Below, piece after piece: positions 7,012 through 9,345 of a stretch of 9,345 nucleotides of DNA (its first letter is position 1; the number at the start of each line of letters is the position of its first letter). A model generated the notes under the pieces. That model had not been told where the DNA came from. It made no database searches and saw only the letters and a list, made by a program, of their open reading frames with translations. The DNA comes from Acidobacteriaceae bacterium. GTDB lineage: Bacteria > Acidobacteriota > Terriglobia > Terriglobales > Acidobacteriaceae. The stretch spans positions 1 through 9,345 of the forward strand of contig PLST01000451.1 in the NCBI GenBank assembly GCA_003164255.1. Direction: 5' to 3'. The translations under genes and the position numbers were made by a program.

Positions 7012-8337
7012 CTAGGTGTTCGATCTGCCAGGATGCATTGCCACGGTGGAGGACGAACGAGACGCCCACCGCGCATAGACCCACAAATAGAACACACCGA
7101 CCGCGAGCAGGATCAACGGCACTGGGAAGACCAGCACACCTCTCAACGCACCTGCCAATCCAGTTGCTGGCGGAAGCAATCTATCGACAAGTTGGAAGAA
7201 TATGGTGCCGGATATATCTCCGGTGGCTGCAAGAGCTGCCAAGGTTACGAGAAGCGCCGGCCATTTGATCGGACCTTTCTCGGCGGAGAGGACGGCCATG
7301 GCGGGCGCCAGGAGCAGAAGCAGCTTGGTGTCATATAGATGGTGATGAACGGGGAGCAACGAGAGAGTCACGATTGCCGCGATCCCCATCCAGGCTCTTG
7401 CAGGCGAGAAACCGGATCGCAACGTTACAAATCCCCAGATGGCGGCTAGTACGGCAAAGACAAGATAGCTGGCGGGATTATAAAAGCGGGGATCATCCTT
7501 GAACAGGCTGAGGACCACCTGCAGATCGATCAACGTGTGCGCGACTCTCGAGGCAGGGCCTGGGTCATTCAGGCCACCGTGGAGGGAGAAAGCCTGAATG
7601 TTTGCGCGTAATTCGTTGAACCAATGCGGCGCAACGCACCACGTCCACAATACGCCCGGCAACGCAATTGCAATGGTTGCGAAAAGGGTCTGGATTGCAC
7701 GCCTGCGATAGACCGAGCCTGCCAACAGGAAGAAGAGCCATACCATGCCCGCATCCTGCGGCTTCATGGCGAGCGAGATGGCGAGGCATACGATTCCAGC
7801 CGGAACGTACCTGTCCCTGATGAAGCACCACACGGCAACGATGCAAAGGGCGATTGCTATCTCTGAGGGATTGGAGAGAACGGTGATGACAAGGCTGTTG
7901 GCGAGGACGAAGCCACAGAGGGCTCCAGAAAGGATGGGAGCGTAATCAGCACCGAGATCCCAGGCGAGCACGGAAGCGAAAACAAGGCCGCCGGCTCCGA
8001 GGATCATCCAGAGCAGGTGTGCGGGGCCCCAGGGCAGCCATGCAAAGGGAATCATGATCGAAAACGCGGTTGGCGGATAGACGTAGCGCGTCGCGATTTC
8101 ACGATCCATTTCCGCTTCGTGCGGGCGCTCGCCGCCTTCGGCCTGGTAAACGCGCAGGACGTCCAATTCGTCGTAGGGGTCGCCGTGTTCGATCAGGCAT
8201 CGCGAGGCGTAATAATCCGGCTTGAAGTCTTCGAAGGCAGCGGTTGAGGTGGAGTTGACCAGATAAGTCATTAAAAGGACCAGGATGGTTGCTCCGAGGA
8301 AGAGCAGAACCAGTCCGTCCCGACGCGCTTTCGTCAT
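7012..8337 (-). CDS. GT87/DUF2029 polytopic glycosyltransferase (mannosyltransferase-like)
   Basis: A 441-residue inner-membrane protein with around ten helices, of the GT-C fold family that uses polyprenyl-phosphate sugars as donors on the periplasmic side. After the first helix (about 8-27) comes the family loop EDFKPDYYAS (36-45) with acidic D38 and D41, then HGDPYDE (51-57) and YVYPPTAFSIMIPFAWLP (85-102). Further on are AISLAMKPQDAG (186-197) and PVHHHLYDTKLLLLLAP (329-345), all typical of DUF2029 proteins. The frame is open upstream to an ATG at 8490. I chose the ATG at 8337 because GGTGGGGAAACGC lies right before it as a ribosome site and the 51-residue extension has no membrane or domain features. 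Sugar and acceptor are unknown. In mycobacteria relatives make lipomannan and arabinomannan; that role is not implied here. Confidence 0.85.
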   Translation of the reverse strand: MTKARRDGLVLLFLGATILVLLMTYLVNSTSTAAFEDFKPDYYASRCLIEHGDPYDELDVLRVYQAEGGERPHEAEMDREIATRYVYPPTAFSIMIPFAWLPWGPAHLLWMILGAGGLVFASVLAWDLGADYAPILSGALCGFVLANSLVITVLSNPSEIAIALCIVAVWCFIRDRYVPAGIVCLAISLAMKPQDAGMVWLFFLLAGSVYRRRAIQTLFATIAIALPGVLWTWCVAPHWFNELRANIQAFSLHGGLNDPGPASRVAHTLIDLQVVLSLFKDDPRFYNPASYLVFAVLAAIWGFVTLRSGFSPARAWMGIAAIVTLSLLPVHHHLYDTKLLLLLAPAMAVLSAEKGPIKWPALLVTLAALAATGDISGTIFFQLVDRLLPPATGLAGALRGVLVFPVPLILLAVGVFYLWVYARWASRSSSTVAMHPGRSNT

Positions 8338-8416
8338 GCGTTTCCCCACCGACTGTTGCCGCATCGCGCCAGGACTGAATGAATTGGCACCGAATCGAAG
8401 CGGCAGCTCACAGGAA

Positions 8417-8455
8417 TGGCAGGCTTTATTCTGCCACTTCAGGACGGTTGTCCTG
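8417..8455. repeat. Two adjacent short hairpins upstream of the GT87 gene
   Basis: TGGCAG (8417-8422) pairs with CTGCCA (8431-8436) around an 8-base loop. Three bases on, CAGGAC (8440-8445) pairs with GTCCTG (8450-8455) around GGTT. Both lie 80-118 bases before the chosen GT87 start and would fall in its leader or promoter. Each alone could be chance; the tandem placement is what stands out. Confidence 0.35.
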
Positions 8456-8775
8456 GGTAGTTTTCCGTGCCGGTGCTGGTTCCTCTGCATAATTCTTGAG
8501 AGGGTGGGGACTGTGATTTCCCGGCCGATTTGCGAGTAATCCCAGATTGTGGTTTGGTTGGGCGATTTTTCGCAAACATGGCGGCGCTGGCGATTGGCGG
8601 AGTGGTTGTGGGTCGTGATATTTTGTAGTCAAGATCCCAGCCTTTGGTATGCACGTCACCAAGGGAATGGTCGGTTATTCCCCGCAATCATTCTTATCAC
8701 AACCGGTTTAGTTATCAACGGCTTACGCAGCTGATTTTGCACAAAAATATTTTTTGAAATCGGCAATGCGGAGCC

Positions 8776-8803
8776 TTGCAAGGGGCTATCCGGCTGTTAT
8801 ATT
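8776..8803 (+). promoter_or_regulatory. Sigma70-like promoter for actA
   Basis: TTGCAA (8776-8781) and TATATT (8798-8803) are 16 bases apart, four and five matches of six. An A/T tract at 8742-8760, containing the perfect inverted repeat CAAAAA-TAT-TTTTTG (8742-8756), lies upstream where an UP element could act. The -35 box sits inside the 10-base palindrome CCTTGCAAGG (8774-8783). The leader to the actA ATG would be about 115 bases. Confidence 0.45.
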
Positions 8804-8842
8804 TGAATTTCGGGGTTCTCCACCTCTCGGGTGATGCATGCC

Positions 8843-8871
8843 CAAGAATGATTCTTGAACACAACCTGTGT
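8843..8871. promoter_or_regulatory. Back-to-back inverted repeats in the actA leader, possible operator
   Basis: CAAGAAT-G-ATTCTTG (8843-8857) is a perfect 7-bp inverted repeat with a one-base centre. One base later ACACA-ACC-TGTGT (8859-8871) forms a second with 5-bp arms. They lie roughly 30-60 bases after the predicted transcription start, a usual place for a repressor site. The protein that would bind is unknown. Confidence 0.4.
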
Positions 8872-8926
8872 GACCGCCGGCACAGCGGGCGCATTCTAAC
8901 GCGAAAATCAAGCAGGAAAAGCATTC

Positions 8927-9345
8927 ATGGCGCAAATCTTTGAACGCAGCTCCAACGCGCTGGCTCGCATGAGCCTGGTGCTGACGGGGCTGATCGTGAT
9001 CGCCCTGGGAGTTACGCTCGATCAACTGCAACGTTCGCCCTGGGTGACGCGGCAAGGTCAGCGTCCCGATCAACCGGTGCCTTTCAGCCATAAACATCAT
9101 GTGCAGGGGCTGGGGCTGCAGTGCCAGTACTGCCACACCACGGTTGAAAAGTCGAGCTACGCGGGCATTCCCCCGACCAAGACCTGCATCAACTGCCATG
9201 CGCAGATCTGGACCAACGCCCAGTTGCTTGAGCCGGTGCGGTTGAGCTGGGCGAGCGGGGAATCGATTCCCTGGATCAAGGTGCACGATCTGCCGGACTT
9301 TGTGTTTTTCAACCATTCGATTCACGTGAACAAGGGCATTGGCTG
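8927..9345 (+). CDS. actA: Alternative complex III multiheme cytochrome c subunit ActA (3' end cut by window edge)
   Basis: The first 139 codons of a multiheme cytochrome c that continues past the right edge. ActA is the periplasmic heme subunit of alternative complex III, a quinol:electron-acceptor oxidoreductase that replaces the bc1 complex. The start is an ATG with AGGA nine bases upstream. A single N-terminal hydrophobic helix (about 15-32) would export and anchor it. Next come VPFSHKHHVQGLGLQCQYCH and KTCINCH, giving two CxxCH heme sites at 66-70 and 87-91. Several histidines able to act as distal ligands are present (H55, H57, H58, H130, H133). The end, FFNHSIHVNKGIG plus the first two bases of a probable Cys codon, is where the third heme site should begin. 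The sequence matches the ActA pattern closely, including WASGESIPWIKVHDLPDFVFF. The rest of the act operon is expected to follow, but this cannot be seen. Confidence 0.9.
   Translation, partial: MAQIFERSSNALARMSLVLTGLIVIALGVTLDQLQRSPWVTRQGQRPDQPVPFSHKHHVQGLGLQCQYCHTTVEKSSYAGIPPTKTCINCHAQIWTNAQLLEPVRLSWASGESIPWIKVHDLPDFVFFNHSIHVNKGIG

Larger units (their letters stand above)
8338..8926. other. Long gap between divergent GT87 and actA genes
   Basis: This 589-base stretch carries no gene I can support. A 61-codon plus-strand frame starting with GTG at 8549 contains hydrophobic stretches but has no ribosome site and no family resemblance. The left part holds two small hairpins; the right part, from about 8740, is AT-rich and holds the likely actA promoter with three inverted repeats. 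I see no tRNA or recognisable riboswitch. Confidence 0.6.

Noticed and set aside
770..8697. ATCATTCTTAT present at both 770-780 and 8687-8697
   Set aside because: Several 11-base matches are expected by chance in a window of this size and the flanks do not match.
8549..8734. 61-codon frame with hydrophobic stretches in the long gap
   Set aside because: GTG start without a ribosome site, odd composition, and overlap with probable regulatory DNA.
8786..9325. 179-codon minus-strand frame at the right edge
   Set aside because: It is the shadow of actA, whose plus-strand frame contains two CxxCH heme motifs and a good ribosome site.

Overview
The window looks like chromosomal DNA of an Acidobacteriota bacterium, probably of the Terriglobia/Acidobacteriales type. 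Three things point there: an Oar-like TonB-dependent receptor with an N-terminal carboxypeptidase-regulatory-like domain, a gene start for the ActA multiheme cytochrome of alternative complex III, and fairly GC-rich coding DNA with AT-rich gaps. This placement is inference from gene content, since no rRNA or phylogenetic marker is present. I see no tRNA, insertion sequence, CRISPR array, phage gene or attachment site.

Layout, left to right. (1) 1-611, minus: N-terminal 203 codons of a family 2 glycosyltransferase of the polyprenyl-phosphate-sugar synthase type, cut by the window edge. (2) 612-1138: non-coding gap with a good sigma70-like promoter for the glycosyltransferase. (3) 1139-3646, plus: the TonB-dependent receptor. 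(4) A 12-bp-stem hairpin between the convergent receptor and amt genes. (5) 3706-5180, minus: a two-gene operon, a 60-residue two-helix membrane protein followed with an ATGA overlap by a divergent ammonium transporter. (6) 5454-6413, minus: an HSL-family alpha/beta-hydrolase. (7) 6583-6990, plus: a four-helix membrane protein of unknown function. (8) 7012-8337, minus: a GT87/DUF2029 polytopic glycosyltransferase. (9) 8338-8926: a long gap with the likely promoter and several inverted repeats in front of (10) 8927-9345, plus: the start of actA, running off the right edge.

Most genes stand alone and alternate in direction, so the window is housekeeping and envelope-oriented rather than one pathway. 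Themes are uptake (TonB receptor, ammonium channel), envelope glycosylation (the GT2 could make a lipid-linked sugar of the kind a GT87 enzyme uses) and respiration (actA). I do not see a clearly new multi-gene system. The most unusual item is the amt operon: the channel keeps its twin histidines but appears to have lost several gate residues, has no GlnK gene beside it, is coupled to a tiny membrane protein, and has a G-quadruplex-type G-run motif in its upstream region.
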